Origin: Burkholderiales bacterium
GTDB taxonomy: Bacteria; Pseudomonadota; Gammaproteobacteria; Burkholderiales; Usitatibacteraceae
Assembly (NCBI GenBank): GCA_017880705.1
Contig: JADGRS010000103.1
Coordinates: forward strand, 1 to 9,101
Length of the DNA: 9,101 bases
Reading direction: 5' to 3'
The notes under the pieces were generated by a model. It was given only the letters and a program-made list of their open reading frames with translations, was not told where the DNA came from and ran no database searches. Numbering within the stretch: position 1 is the first letter of the stretch; every line of letters starts with the position of its first letter. Positions 1-6,006 of this stretch are shown here, piece after piece. The position numbers were made by a program, and so were the translations under genes.

Positions 1-750
1 GCGGGCAACACGACCGAGCTCCTCGACCAGGTGCGCTACATTCGCGAGCTCACGGGCCGGCCCGTCGGCATCAAGACGGCGATCGGCGGCTGGAGGTTCC
101 TCAACGAGATCGCGGAGAACGTGCTGCGCCGCGGCCTCGAGTACGCGCCCGATTTTCTGGTGATCGACGGTGGCGAGGGCGGCAGCGGCGCGGCGCCCCA
201 GGCGCTCTTCGACCACATGAGCCTTTCCATCGAGGAAGCCCTGCCGCGCGCGGCCGACGTCCTCTACGAATCGGGCCTCAAGGATCGCGTGCGCCTCGTC
301 GCATCGGGAAAGCTCGTGACCTCGGCGCGCGCCGCATGGGCGCTCTGCGTTGGCGCGGATTTCGTGAACACCGCGCGGGGCTTCATGTTCTCGCTCGGCT
401 GCATCCAGGCGCTGCGCTGCCACACCAACACGTGCCCCACCGGCATCACCACGCACAACGCTCGCCTGCAGCGCGGCCTCGTCGTCGAGGAGAAATTCCA
501 GCGCGTCGCCAACTACGCGACGGGCATGAACCACGATATCGAGATGATCGCGCACTCGTGCGGCGTGGCCCACCCGCGATTGCTCAGGCGCGAGCACTGC
601 CGCATCGTGCAGGCCAACGGCGCGACCGCGGCGTTGAACATGCTCTATCCGTATCCGACGCAGAAATCGATGCCCCTGGCGGGACAGGGGCATCCGGCCG
701 CGGATGTCACCCCGGCGAAGGCCGGGGCCCAATTCACCTCCGCCGAGTGA
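1..750 (+). CDS. FMN-binding glutamate synthase family protein, C-terminal part (5' truncated)
   Basis: The frame is open from base 1 and ends at TGA 748-750, giving 249 visible residues; the N-terminus lies outside the window. It resembles the synthase (FMN/Fe-S) domain of glutamate synthase large subunits. Visible are an FMN-barrel stretch IDGGEGGSGAAP (about residues 55-66), a second barrel segment LVASGKLVTSARAAWALCVGADFVNTARG (about 99-127, quoted in parts: LVASGKLVTS, GADFVNTARG), and three cysteines at 134, 140 and 145 with the C-x5-C-x4-C spacing that binds the 3Fe-4S cluster. Family members of this stand-alone type lack the glutaminase domain of true GltB; their substrate is often unknown, so I give no symbol. 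The last roughly 25 residues are odd: they read through two palindromes (669-694 and 710-727), giving VTPAKAGAQF, a typical translation of a dispersed REP-like repeat. The gene converges on the response regulator with 15 bp between stops. Confidence 0.9.
   Translation, partial: AGNTTELLDQVRYIRELTGRPVGIKTAIGGWRFLNEIAENVLRRGLEYAPDFLVIDGGEGGSGAAPQALFDHMSLSIEEALPRAADVLYESGLKDRVRLVASGKLVTSARAAWALCVGADFVNTARGFMFSLGCIQALRCHTNTCPTGITTHNARLQRGLVVEEKFQRVANYATGMNHDIEMIAHSCGVAHPRLLRREHCRIVQANGATAALNMLYPYPTQKSMPLAGQGHPAADVTPAKAGAQFTSAE
669..694. repeat. Perfect 10-bp inverted repeat (hairpin) in the 3' end of the glutamate-synthase-like gene
   Basis: The left arm gatgcccctg (669-678) is the exact reverse complement of caggggcatc (685-694), with a 6-base loop. 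It lies inside the coding frame, just upstream of a second palindrome and of the convergent gene boundary. No T-run follows, so it is not a standard intrinsic terminator. It might still stabilise the mRNA 3' end or slow polymerase. Confidence 0.75.
705..735. repeat. REP-like extragenic palindrome read as coding sequence
   Basis: The core is ccccggc (710-716), loop gaag (717-720), gccgggg (721-727), a perfect 7-bp stem. With its flanks it encodes VTPAKAGAQF. Closely similar peptides (VIPAKAGIQ and the like) are well known as translations of dispersed short palindromic repeats in high-GC proteobacteria. Only one copy is visible here, so assignment to a genome-wide family rests on resemblance. 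Its presence inside an open frame suggests insertion near the old stop codon or extension of the frame into the repeat. Confidence 0.55.
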
Positions 751-763
751 GCGCGCGACGCGC
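751..763. repeat. Short GC hairpin between convergent genes
   Basis: gcgcg (751-755) and cgcgc (759-763) can pair around a 3-base loop, filling almost the whole 15-bp gap between the glutamate-synthase-like gene and the response regulator. There is no T-tract on either strand. It could contribute to ending both transcripts, but such short GC stems are common by chance in DNA of this composition. Confidence 0.25.
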
Positions 764-765
764 CG

Positions 766-1341
766 CTACTCCTTCTGCTCGATCCCCAGGACGGTGTTGA
801 CCGCCTGCACCAGCCCGCTGATCTTGAAGGGCTTGGTCACGTAGCCGTCGGCGCCGAGCGAGAGCCCGCGCGCGACATCGGTCACTTCCGATTTCCCCGT
901 CATCATGATGACGGGAAGGTTCTTGATCTTCGGATTGCCGCGGATGCGCTCGAGGATCTGGAAACCGTCGGCATCGGGGAGCTGCACATCGAGGAGCACC
1001 AGGTCGGGAAGCGGCGGCTTGTTGAACTCCGCGTTGATCTCGGTGCGGTTGCGCGCGAAGCGCGTGAGGAATCCGGCTTTCGCCAGCACCTCGCCCACGA
1101 GCTCCGTCAGCGCCTTGTCGTCCTCGATGATGAAGATCGAATGGCGTGAGCCGTTGCGAGGCGTGACGCGCCCGCCGGCATTGCGCGCCATCGCCACATA
1201 GAAGCCGGTCCTCTGGAGCTGGGGACTCCCGGTGTTCGCCTCCTTTCGCGCGCTCGCGACCCTCTCCGGTGGCGGAGGAGGAGCCGGCTTCTGCGGGCTC
1301 GTGAAGTCGAGGTCGTCCTCGGCGTCGGAATGGGGAGTCAT
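766..1341 (-). CDS. Single-domain response regulator (receiver domain with N-terminal extension)
   Basis: 191 residues. The C-terminal part, from about residue 68 to 188, is a complete CheY-like receiver domain: acidic cluster E73-D74-D75, phospho-acceptor Asp118 in LVLLDVQLPDADGF, switch Thr148 in VIMMTGKSE, and Lys170 in the VTKPF motif. No DNA-binding or enzymatic output domain follows; the protein ends at GIEQKE. The first about 65 residues are low-complexity and look disordered, with a proline run at about 19-25. The ATG at 1341 is preceded by AAGAGG, which overlaps the plsY stop, so this start is reasonable; Met51 is an alternative that would remove the proline-rich part. The gene follows plsY by 15 bp on the same strand and is probably co-transcribed. 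No histidine kinase is in the window, so its partner and output are unknown; signalling by protein-protein contact is inferred. Confidence 0.88.
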   Translation of the reverse strand: MTPHSDAEDDLDFTSPQKPAPPPPPERVASARKEANTGSPQLQRTGFYVAMARNAGGRVTPRNGSRHSIFIIEDDKALTELVGEVLAKAGFLTRFARNRTEINAEFNKPPLPDLVLLDVQLPDADGFQILERIRGNPKIKNLPVIMMTGKSEVTDVARGLSLGADGYVTKPFKISGLVQAVNTVLGIEQKE

Positions 1342-1356
1342 TTACCAGATACCTCT

Positions 1357-1971
1357 TCAGTTGGTGCTTGCCGCCGTCTTCTTCTGGCCGATCCTGCTTT
1401 CCTCGCCGCGCAGCAGCTTGCCGATGTTATCGCGGTGCCTCGCGACGAGCACCACGCTTATCGCCACCACCGCGCCGAGCACCGGGCCCGCGCCGGCCAG
1501 GTACCACGCCGCCGCCGGAGCGACGAGCGCCGCGCCGATCGCCGCCAGCGAAGAATACCGCGTGGCAACCGCGATTATCAGCCACGCGACGATCACCGCC
1601 AAGCCAAGCCTCCAGTCGAGCGCGATCAGCACCCCGGCGGCCGTCGCGACGCCCTTGCCTCCGCGAAAGCCCAGCCACACGGGAAATACGTGCCCGAGGA
1701 AGGCGGCGATCGCGACGATCGCGAGCAACTCGACCGAAGCGCCGGCGAGCCTTGCCGCGAGCACCGCCGCCCAACCCTTTCCCGCGTCGCCCACCAGCGT
1801 GAGCAGCGCCGCGATCCGATGGCCCGAGCGCAGCACGTTGGTCGCGCCGATATTCCCCGAGCCGTAGGTCCGCGGGTCCGGCACCGCCATCGCGCGGCTC
1901 ACGATCACGCCGAACGGGATCGAGCCTGCTAGATATCCGCCCAGCGCGTACAGGAACGCGGTCATGGCCAT
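1357..1971 (-). CDS. plsY: Glycerol-3-phosphate acyltransferase PlsY
   Basis: 204 residues, the usual length for PlsY. This inner-membrane enzyme transfers an acyl group from acyl-phosphate (made by PlsX) to glycerol-3-phosphate, giving lysophosphatidic acid, the first step of phospholipid synthesis. All family motifs are present: GSIPFG (16-21), YGSGNIGATNVLR (36-48), GDAGKG (61-66), FPVWLGFRGGKGVAT (96-110) and RHRDNIGKLLRGEE (178-191). About five hydrophobic membrane segments alternate with these. Two start codons lie close together, ATG at 1971 and ATG at 1965; neither has a strong ribosome-binding site. The gene is head-to-head with folB across only 18 bp, an arrangement also known in E. 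coli (ygiH/folB). The response regulator lies 15 bp downstream. Confidence 0.96.
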   Translation of the reverse strand: MAMTAFLYALGGYLAGSIPFGVIVSRAMAVPDPRTYGSGNIGATNVLRSGHRIAALLTLVGDAGKGWAAVLAARLAGASVELLAIVAIAAFLGHVFPVWLGFRGGKGVATAAGVLIALDWRLGLAVIVAWLIIAVATRYSSLAAIGAALVAPAAAWYLAGAGPVLGAVVAISVVLVARHRDNIGKLLRGEESRIGQKKTAASTN

Positions 1972-1975
1972 ACTC

Positions 1976-1981
1976 TACAAT
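1976..1981 (+). promoter_or_regulatory. Candidate -10 box for folB (leaderless or near-leaderless transcript)
   Basis: TACAAT matches the sigma-70 consensus TATAAT at five of six positions and ends 8 bases before the folB ATG, so transcription would start at or within a base or two of the start codon. No good -35 box is visible at the expected distance. The only SD-like bases upstream of folB, GAGG at 1984-1987, lie just 2 bases from the ATG, too close for normal use. Both points fit leaderless translation, but the case is inference from sequence. Confidence 0.35.
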
Positions 1982-1989
1982 ACGAGGCA

Positions 1990-2352
1990 ATGGACACGAT
2001 TTTCATCCGCGAATTCCGCGTCGACGCCTGGGTGGGAATCTACGAGTGGGAAAAGCTGCGCGCGCAGACGCTCGAGATGGACATCGAGATCGGGATTCCG
2101 GGCAACGCCGTGGGCCGCACCGACAACATCCACGACACCGTCCACTACGGCGATGTCGTCGAGCGCATCGCCGCCGAGCTCGCCGCGCGCAAGTTCAAGC
2201 TTCTCGAGGCGCTCGCCGAGCATGTGTGCGCGATCGTCACCAGCGAATTCAAGGCCCCGTGGGTGCGGCTCTCCGTCGCGAAGCTGGGCCACATCCGCAA
2301 CGTGCGCAAGGTGGGCGTCGTCCTCGAGCGGCGCCGCGATCCCGGCGAATAG
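1990..2352 (+). CDS. folB: Dihydroneopterin aldolase FolB
   Basis: 120 residues, full length for the family. The cytoplasmic enzyme converts 7,8-dihydroneopterin to 6-hydroxymethyl-7,8-dihydropterin and glycolaldehyde in folate synthesis. The sequence aligns end to end with the FolB pattern: IFIREFRVDAWVGIYEWEK with Glu21, DTVHYGDVV with Tyr53, LLEALAEHVC with the pterin-anchoring Glu73, and the C-terminal stretch with catalytic Lys98 (AKLGHIRNVRKVGVVLER). The ATG at 1990 is supported because family members begin with an M-D-x-[IV]-F-I pattern. It is divergent from plsY (18 bp) and followed after 6 bp by the DUF2905 gene, probably in one transcript. The adjacent candidate -10 box would give a transcript with almost no leader. 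Confidence 0.95.
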   Translation: MDTIFIREFRVDAWVGIYEWEKLRAQTLEMDIEIGIPGNAVGRTDNIHDTVHYGDVVERIAAELAARKFKLLEALAEHVCAIVTSEFKAPWVRLSVAKLGHIRNVRKVGVVLERRRDPGE

Positions 2353-2358
2353 CGCGCG

Positions 2359-2553
2359 ATGCTCAAGTGGTTGCTGGTGCTGGCGGTCGGCGTCGCGGTT
2401 ATCGCGCTCGCGACCCCGTGGCTTCAGCGCCATGGCCTGGGACGGCTTCCGGGAGACGTCACCTTCAACTGGCGCGGCCGGCGCGTCTACGTGCCGATCA
2501 CGACCACGATCCTGCTGTCGCTCGCGCTGACCCTCCTCGCGCGCCTCGTCTAG
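2359..2553 (+). CDS. DUF2905 family small membrane protein
   Basis: 64 residues. Two hydrophobic segments (about 3-20 and 47-63) flank a short polar loop containing HGLGRLPGDVTFNWRGRRVYVPITT. The G-LGRLPGD signature, the following basic/aromatic strand and the second helix match DUF2905, a widespread family of small inner-membrane proteins of unknown function. The ATG lies 6 bp after the folB stop, so it is probably co-transcribed and perhaps translationally coupled; no strong ribosome-binding site is seen (upstream bases AGCGCGCG). Its TAG stop (2551-2553) overlaps the TAG of the convergent membrane-protein gene through the palindrome CTAG. No biochemical role can be assigned. Confidence 0.88.
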   Translation: MLKWLLVLAVGVAVIALATPWLQRHGLGRLPGDVTFNWRGRRVYVPITTTILLSLALTLLARLV

Positions 2554-3359
2554 ACGGCGACCGACGCGGCCGGGCGCGAATCCTCCGTGAAGATGTCGCG
2601 GTAGGCGGCATAAGTGCTCGTGAAGGTGAGCGGGATCCACACCAGGAGGCCGAGCGCGAGCGGAATCACGGCGACGATGCAGAGCAGCGTCATGATGATC
2701 CCGTAGATGAGGAACGGGATGAAATTGCGCAGGCACGCGCCGAAGCTCGCCTTCATGGCCTCGATGGGCGCGACGCCGTGCATGATCACGAGCGCCGGCG
2801 CGAACCAGTAGGCCATGAGCAGCGGCACCATTAGCGCCAACATCACCAGCAGTCCAAGCAGGATGGCGACCGCGGAGCCGGCGACCGCCGTCATCACGTT
2901 CTGGGTATTGCCCGCGAGCACGGCGCCCAGCACGCCGAAGCCCACGAAGAACGCGAACGAGAGGAAGATGAGCAGCATCCCGACGAGAAAGATGGCGCCG
3001 AGCACCAGCAGGTTGGTGAACTGCGTCTTGAACCCCGCGAACAGCTGCTCCAGCTCGAAATCGCCGCCGCGCTCGAGGGAGCGGCATGCGACTACCAGGC
3101 CCGCGTAGAACACCGGGGTCACGATCTGGAAGGCGATCTGGCCGACGATCGGGATGAGGCCCACGATCACCGCGATCACGACCATGATGATGAGCGAGAT
3201 GATCCACATGAGCGGCGCCTTGGTGAAGAGCGGCCAGCCGTCGCCGATCCACTTCACGCCGTCGCCCGCGGGCCGCGTCCTTCCCGGCAACACGAGCTTG
3301 AGGTCCGCGTCAGCGGCGACCGCCGCGGGTACTGCCGAGCCCGTCGTGCTCATGGTCAT
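2550..3359 (-). CDS. BPSS1780-family integral membrane protein
   Basis: Up to 269 residues. A soluble N-terminus of about 45 residues (with LVLPGRTRPAGDGVKWIGDG) leads into roughly six hydrophobic segments at about 50-72, 78-92, 118-142, 150-180, 185-197 and 214-245. Features such as GWPLFTKAPLMWI, CRSLERGG and LFAGFKTQFTNLL resemble the BPSS1780 family of betaproteobacterial membrane proteins; I recognise it by overall pattern and its function is not known. Two starts compete: ATG at 3359 directly abuts a run of six Gs preceded by AA, whereas ATG at 3353 leaves 6 bases after that run and is slightly favoured, giving 267 residues. It follows ybaK by 33-39 bp on the same strand with no terminator between, so it may end that operon. 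Its stop shares CTAG with the convergent DUF2905 gene. Confidence 0.85.
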   Translation of the reverse strand: MTMSTTGSAVPAAVAADADLKLVLPGRTRPAGDGVKWIGDGWPLFTKAPLMWIISLIIMVVIAVIVGLIPIVGQIAFQIVTPVFYAGLVVACRSLERGGDFELEQLFAGFKTQFTNLLVLGAIFLVGMLLIFLSFAFFVGFGVLGAVLAGNTQNVMTAVAGSAVAILLGLLVMLALMVPLLMAYWFAPALVIMHGVAPIEAMKASFGACLRNFIPFLIYGIIMTLLCIVAVIPLALGLLVWIPLTFTSTYAAYRDIFTEDSRPAASVAV

Positions 3360-3392
3360 CCCCCCTTGGCCGCGTGTCGGCTCCGCGCGAGG

Positions 3393-3872
3393 TTACTCCT
3401 CCAGCGCCACGTCAACAAGCACGGGCGAGAGCAGTCGCACCAGCTCCGACGAATCCATGCCGAGGAGATAGCCGCGCCGCCCGCCGTTGATGTAGATCCG
3501 CGGAAGATCGAGTACCGAGCGCTCGAGGTACACCGGCATGCTCTTGCGCGTCCCGAAGGGCGATGTCCCGCCGATGAGATATCCCGAGTGGCGCGTCGCG
3601 GCTTCGGGCTTGCAGGGCGCGACCCTCTTCATGCCCGCCGCCCGCGCGAGCTCCTTGGTCGAGACCTTGCGGTCGCCGTGCATGAGGACCACGAGCGGCT
3701 CGCCCTTCTCGTTCTCCATGATGAGCGTCTTGACCACTTGATGCTCGGGCACGCCGAGCGCGCTCGAGGTGTGGGCCGTCCCGCCGTGCTCGACGTACTC
3801 GAAGTGATGCTCGGTGAAGGCGACGCCGTGCTTGGCGATGAACGCGGTGGCGGGAGTGGCGGACGTTTTCAT
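3393..3872 (-). CDS. ybaK: Cys-tRNA(Pro)/Cys-tRNA(Cys) deacylase YbaK
   Basis: 159 residues, the normal YbaK/EbsC size. The cytoplasmic enzyme hydrolyses Cys-tRNA(Pro), clearing a prolyl-tRNA synthetase error. Family features are visible in order: the N-terminal strand (FTEHHFEYVE), VVKTLI with the functional Lys48, HGDRKVSTKELARA (65-78), the loop GGTSPFGTRK (101-110) that shapes the thiol-specific pocket, and YINGGRRGYLLGMD (127-140). The YbaK group is favoured over ProX by this last motif and by Lys48 plus GGTSPFG. The ATG at 3872 is 9 bp after the stop of the TSUP permease, with no recognisable ribosome-binding site, so translation probably depends on coupling to the upstream gene. Confidence 0.93.
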   Translation of the reverse strand: MKTSATPATAFIAKHGVAFTEHHFEYVEHGGTAHTSSALGVPEHQVVKTLIMENEKGEPLVVLMHGDRKVSTKELARAAGMKRVAPCKPEAATRHSGYLIGGTSPFGTRKSMPVYLERSVLDLPRIYINGGRRGYLLGMDSSELVRLLSPVLVDVALEE

Positions 3873-3881
3873 GGAAGCGCG

Positions 3882-4634
3882 CTAGGCGACGAACACGCGC
3901 ACCAGGAGGCTGCCTCCGGTGAGGACCAGCACGCAGCCGATGGCGCGGCGCATCTGCTGCTGCGAGAGCCCCACGTGGATGCGGTCGCCGAGCTTGAGTC
4001 CCACCCACACGAAGGGCGCCAGCACCACGAATCCCTCGAAGATCGGGACGTGCAGCATGAGGCCCGTCACCGCGTACATGATCGCGCGCGTGAAGGCCGA
4101 AATGGAAATGAGCGTCGAGATCGTCGCGCGGATCTCGGTCTTGTCCTTGAGCCTCCCACCCAGGTACGTCGAGTAGATCGGGCCGCCGGCGCCGAAGATG
4201 GTCGCGATCGCGCCGCCGACGATGCCGGCGGGGACGGACCACCATGACGAGATGGTGCGGAGCACCGTGGGATTGAAGATGCTGTACACGCCCATGCCCA
4301 TCGCGAAGATGCCGAGCGCCGTGCGCAGGTATTCGTCGGGTACGCCCTTCAGGAGCGTGACGCCCACCACGAACCCCACGAACATCCACGGAATGATGCG
4401 CTTCATCTCGGGCTTCGAGACGTGCTCGCGGCTGGCGGAGCCGACGAGGGAAGCCGAGGCGAGGTCGAGGAGCGCCATCAACGGCACGAGATAGGAGACC
4501 GGCAGGAAATGGGCGAGCACCGGGACCGAGATGACGGTCGAGCCGAAGCCGCTCAGCCCGAACACGGTGTACCCCATGACGATGATGACGGGCGCCACCA
4601 GCAGCAGCCAGGGCGAGAGATCGTTGATTTCCAT
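3882..4634 (-). CDS. TSUP (TauE/SafE/YfcA) family membrane permease
   Basis: 250 residues with about seven or eight hydrophobic segments. The two internally repeated halves typical of TSUP proteins are clear: GLSGFGSTVISVPVL (about 26-40) in the first and IFGAGGPIYSTYLGG (about 166-180) in the second. The family comprises inner-membrane permeases or exporters for sulfite, sulfoacetate, taurine-related and other organic anions, but substrates cannot be read from sequence, and no sulfur-metabolism gene adjoins it. The ATG at 4634 follows the xerD TAA with no gap (TAAATG), which suggests re-initiation by terminating ribosomes; only a weak GGA lies upstream. ybaK follows after 9 bp. Many databases would label it a sulfite exporter TauE/SafE family protein; I would not take sulfite as demonstrated. 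Confidence 0.9.
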   Translation of the reverse strand: MEINDLSPWLLLVAPVIIVMGYTVFGLSGFGSTVISVPVLAHFLPVSYLVPLMALLDLASASLVGSASREHVSKPEMKRIIPWMFVGFVVGVTLLKGVPDEYLRTALGIFAMGMGVYSIFNPTVLRTISSWWSVPAGIVGGAIATIFGAGGPIYSTYLGGRLKDKTEIRATISTLISISAFTRAIMYAVTGLMLHVPIFEGFVVLAPFVWVGLKLGDRIHVGLSQQQMRRAIGCVLVLTGGSLLVRVFVA

Positions 4635-5546
4635 TTATCCGCGCGGGTGGTGCTTGCGATGCAGGGCCTTCAGCCGCTCGCGGGCGACGTGGGTGTAGAT
4701 CTGCGTGGTTGAAATGTCGGCGTGCCCGAGGAGCATCTGGACTACGCGAAGGTCGGCGCCGTGGTTGATGAGGTGCGTCGCGAACGCGTGGCGCAGCGTG
4801 TGCGGGGAGATCGCCTGCCCGATGCCCGCGGTACGCGCGTGTCGCTTGACGAGGGACCAGAACGACTGGCGCGTCATCGGGCCGCCGCGCGCCGTGACGA
4901 AGAGCGCGTCGGATTTACGTGCGCGCAGCAGCTGCTGCCGCGCCTCCCGCTGGTAGCGCACGATCCAGTCGGAAGCCTCTTCACCCAGCGGCGTGAGGCG
5001 CTCCTTCGCGCCCTTGCCGAGGATGCGGATCACGTTCATGTCGAGGCTCACCTGCACCGTCTTCAGACCCACCAGCTCGGAGACGCGCAGCCCGCTCGCA
5101 TAGAGGGTCTCGAGCATCGCGCGATCACGCAGGCCCTGCGCGGTCTCGACATCGGGCGCGCCGAGGAGCGCTTCGACCTCGGCTTCCGAGAGCGACTTGG
5201 GCAGCGAGCGCGGCAGCTTCGGCGACTCGAGGTCGGTGGACGGATCGTCGCCGCGCAATCCCTCGCGCAGCGCGAACTGGAAGAAGCGCTTCAGCGACGA
5301 GACCAGGCGCCCCGTGGTGCGCGGCTTGGCGCGCTTCGACTCGACCTGCCACGCGAGGTGGCGCTGCAGGTCGTCCGCGCCCGCATCGAGGAGCGCCTTG
5401 CCCCGCGCCTCGTCGAGCCACGAGGCGAACTGCCTGACGTCGCGGCGGTAGCTCTCGAGCGTGTTGCGCGCGAGACCGTCGTTCAGCCATAACCCGTCGG
5501 CGAAGCGGTCGAGCACGAGGCTCGTGGATTCAGAGAGCGCCTTCAT
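4635..5546 (-). CDS. xerD: Site-specific tyrosine recombinase XerD
   Basis: 303 residues, the standard XerC/XerD length. With XerC it resolves chromosome dimers at dif, activated at the septum by FtsK. The N-terminal SAM-like core-binding domain spans about 8-100 (ARNTLESYRRDVRQFASWL), and the catalytic domain about 118-300 carries the full set: Arg154 (ASGLRVSE), Lys178 (LGKGAKER), His249 and Arg252 (SPHTLRHAFATHL), His275 (LLGHADIST) and nucleophile Tyr284 (TQIYTHV). XerD rather than XerC is chosen from overall similarity, including the LPKSLSEAEVEALL linker; XerC is the alternative. The ATG at 5546 lies 17 bp inside the end of ogt, and the stop abuts the TSUP ATG. The E. coli partners dsbC and recJ are not adjacent here, so the neighbourhood differs from the textbook one. 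Confidence 0.95.
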   Translation of the reverse strand: MKALSESTSLVLDRFADGLWLNDGLARNTLESYRRDVRQFASWLDEARGKALLDAGADDLQRHLAWQVESKRAKPRTTGRLVSSLKRFFQFALREGLRGDDPSTDLESPKLPRSLPKSLSEAEVEALLGAPDVETAQGLRDRAMLETLYASGLRVSELVGLKTVQVSLDMNVIRILGKGAKERLTPLGEEASDWIVRYQREARQQLLRARKSDALFVTARGGPMTRQSFWSLVKRHARTAGIGQAISPHTLRHAFATHLINHGADLRVVQMLLGHADISTTQIYTHVARERLKALHRKHHPRG

Positions 5547-6006
5547 GCTCCAGGAGCCAGCGCTTGATGCCGAGCTCGAAACCCTCGGCGCTCACGCCCA
5601 TGAAGCCGCCGATCGACCGCCCCGCGCCGATCACACGATGGCACGGCACCACGACCGGGATCGGATTCGCGCCGCACGCGCCGCCCACCGCGCGAGCCGA
5701 GGAGCCGATCTCTTTCGCCAGCTCGCCGTAGGTGCGCGTGGCGCCCGCGGGAATGCGCTGCATCGCCTCCCACACGTCGAGGCGATGGCGCGTCGCCGCG
5801 AGCTTGAGCGGCAGGTCGAACTCGAAGCGCGGATTCTCCAGATACGACTGGATCTGGACGCACGCGAGGAACGCGATCGTATTCCTCGGCGGCGCCTTCG
5901 CGGCAACCGACGGCGCGAGGAAGCGGATGCCGGTCACGTGCGTATCGCTCGCGGCGATTCCCAGGGTCGCGAAGGGAGCGCGCAGGCGCGCCTGGAATTC
6001 ACTCAT
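5530..6006 (-). CDS. ogt: Methylated-DNA--protein-cysteine S-methyltransferase (Ogt type)
   Basis: 158 residues. This suicide repair protein removes methyl groups from O6-methylguanine and O4-methylthymine by transfer to its own cysteine. The catalytic motif is PCHRVIG with Cys122; preceding it are RTYGELAKEIG (91-101) with the helix-turn-helix, the Arg finger Arg105 in SARAVGGA, and the asparagine-containing ANPIPVVV strand. After the Cys, SIGGFMG (131-137) continues the active site. The N-terminal about 70 residues form the small domain and lack the Ada zinc-binding module. The ATG at 6006 overlaps the Ldh-family stop by four bases (ATGA), and the end overlaps xerD by 17 bases, so co-translation is likely. 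The same frame stays open far upstream, but that extension has no family similarity and runs through the dehydrogenase gene. Confidence 0.94.
   Translation of the reverse strand: MSEFQARLRAPFATLGIAASDTHVTGIRFLAPSVAAKAPPRNTIAFLACVQIQSYLENPRFEFDLPLKLAATRHRLDVWEAMQRIPAGATRTYGELAKEIGSSARAVGGACGANPIPVVVPCHRVIGAGRSIGGFMGVSAEGFELGIKRWLLEHEGAL

Noticed and set aside
1975..3252. A 425-codon minus-strand frame across folB, DUF2905 and the BPSS1780-family gene
   Set aside because: Composition is Arg/Asp/His-rich shadow; it opposes folB and DUF2905, which have clear motifs, and lies out of frame over the membrane protein.
3366..4247. A 293-codon plus-strand frame opposite ybaK and the TSUP gene
   Set aside because: It is an antisense shadow rich in Arg, His, Glu and Asp, without family motifs; both minus-strand genes are strongly supported.
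4722..5492. A 256-codon plus-strand frame opposite xerD
   Set aside because: It is antisense to xerD, whose six catalytic residues are all present; the opposite strand shows only the mirrored codon bias of high-GC DNA.
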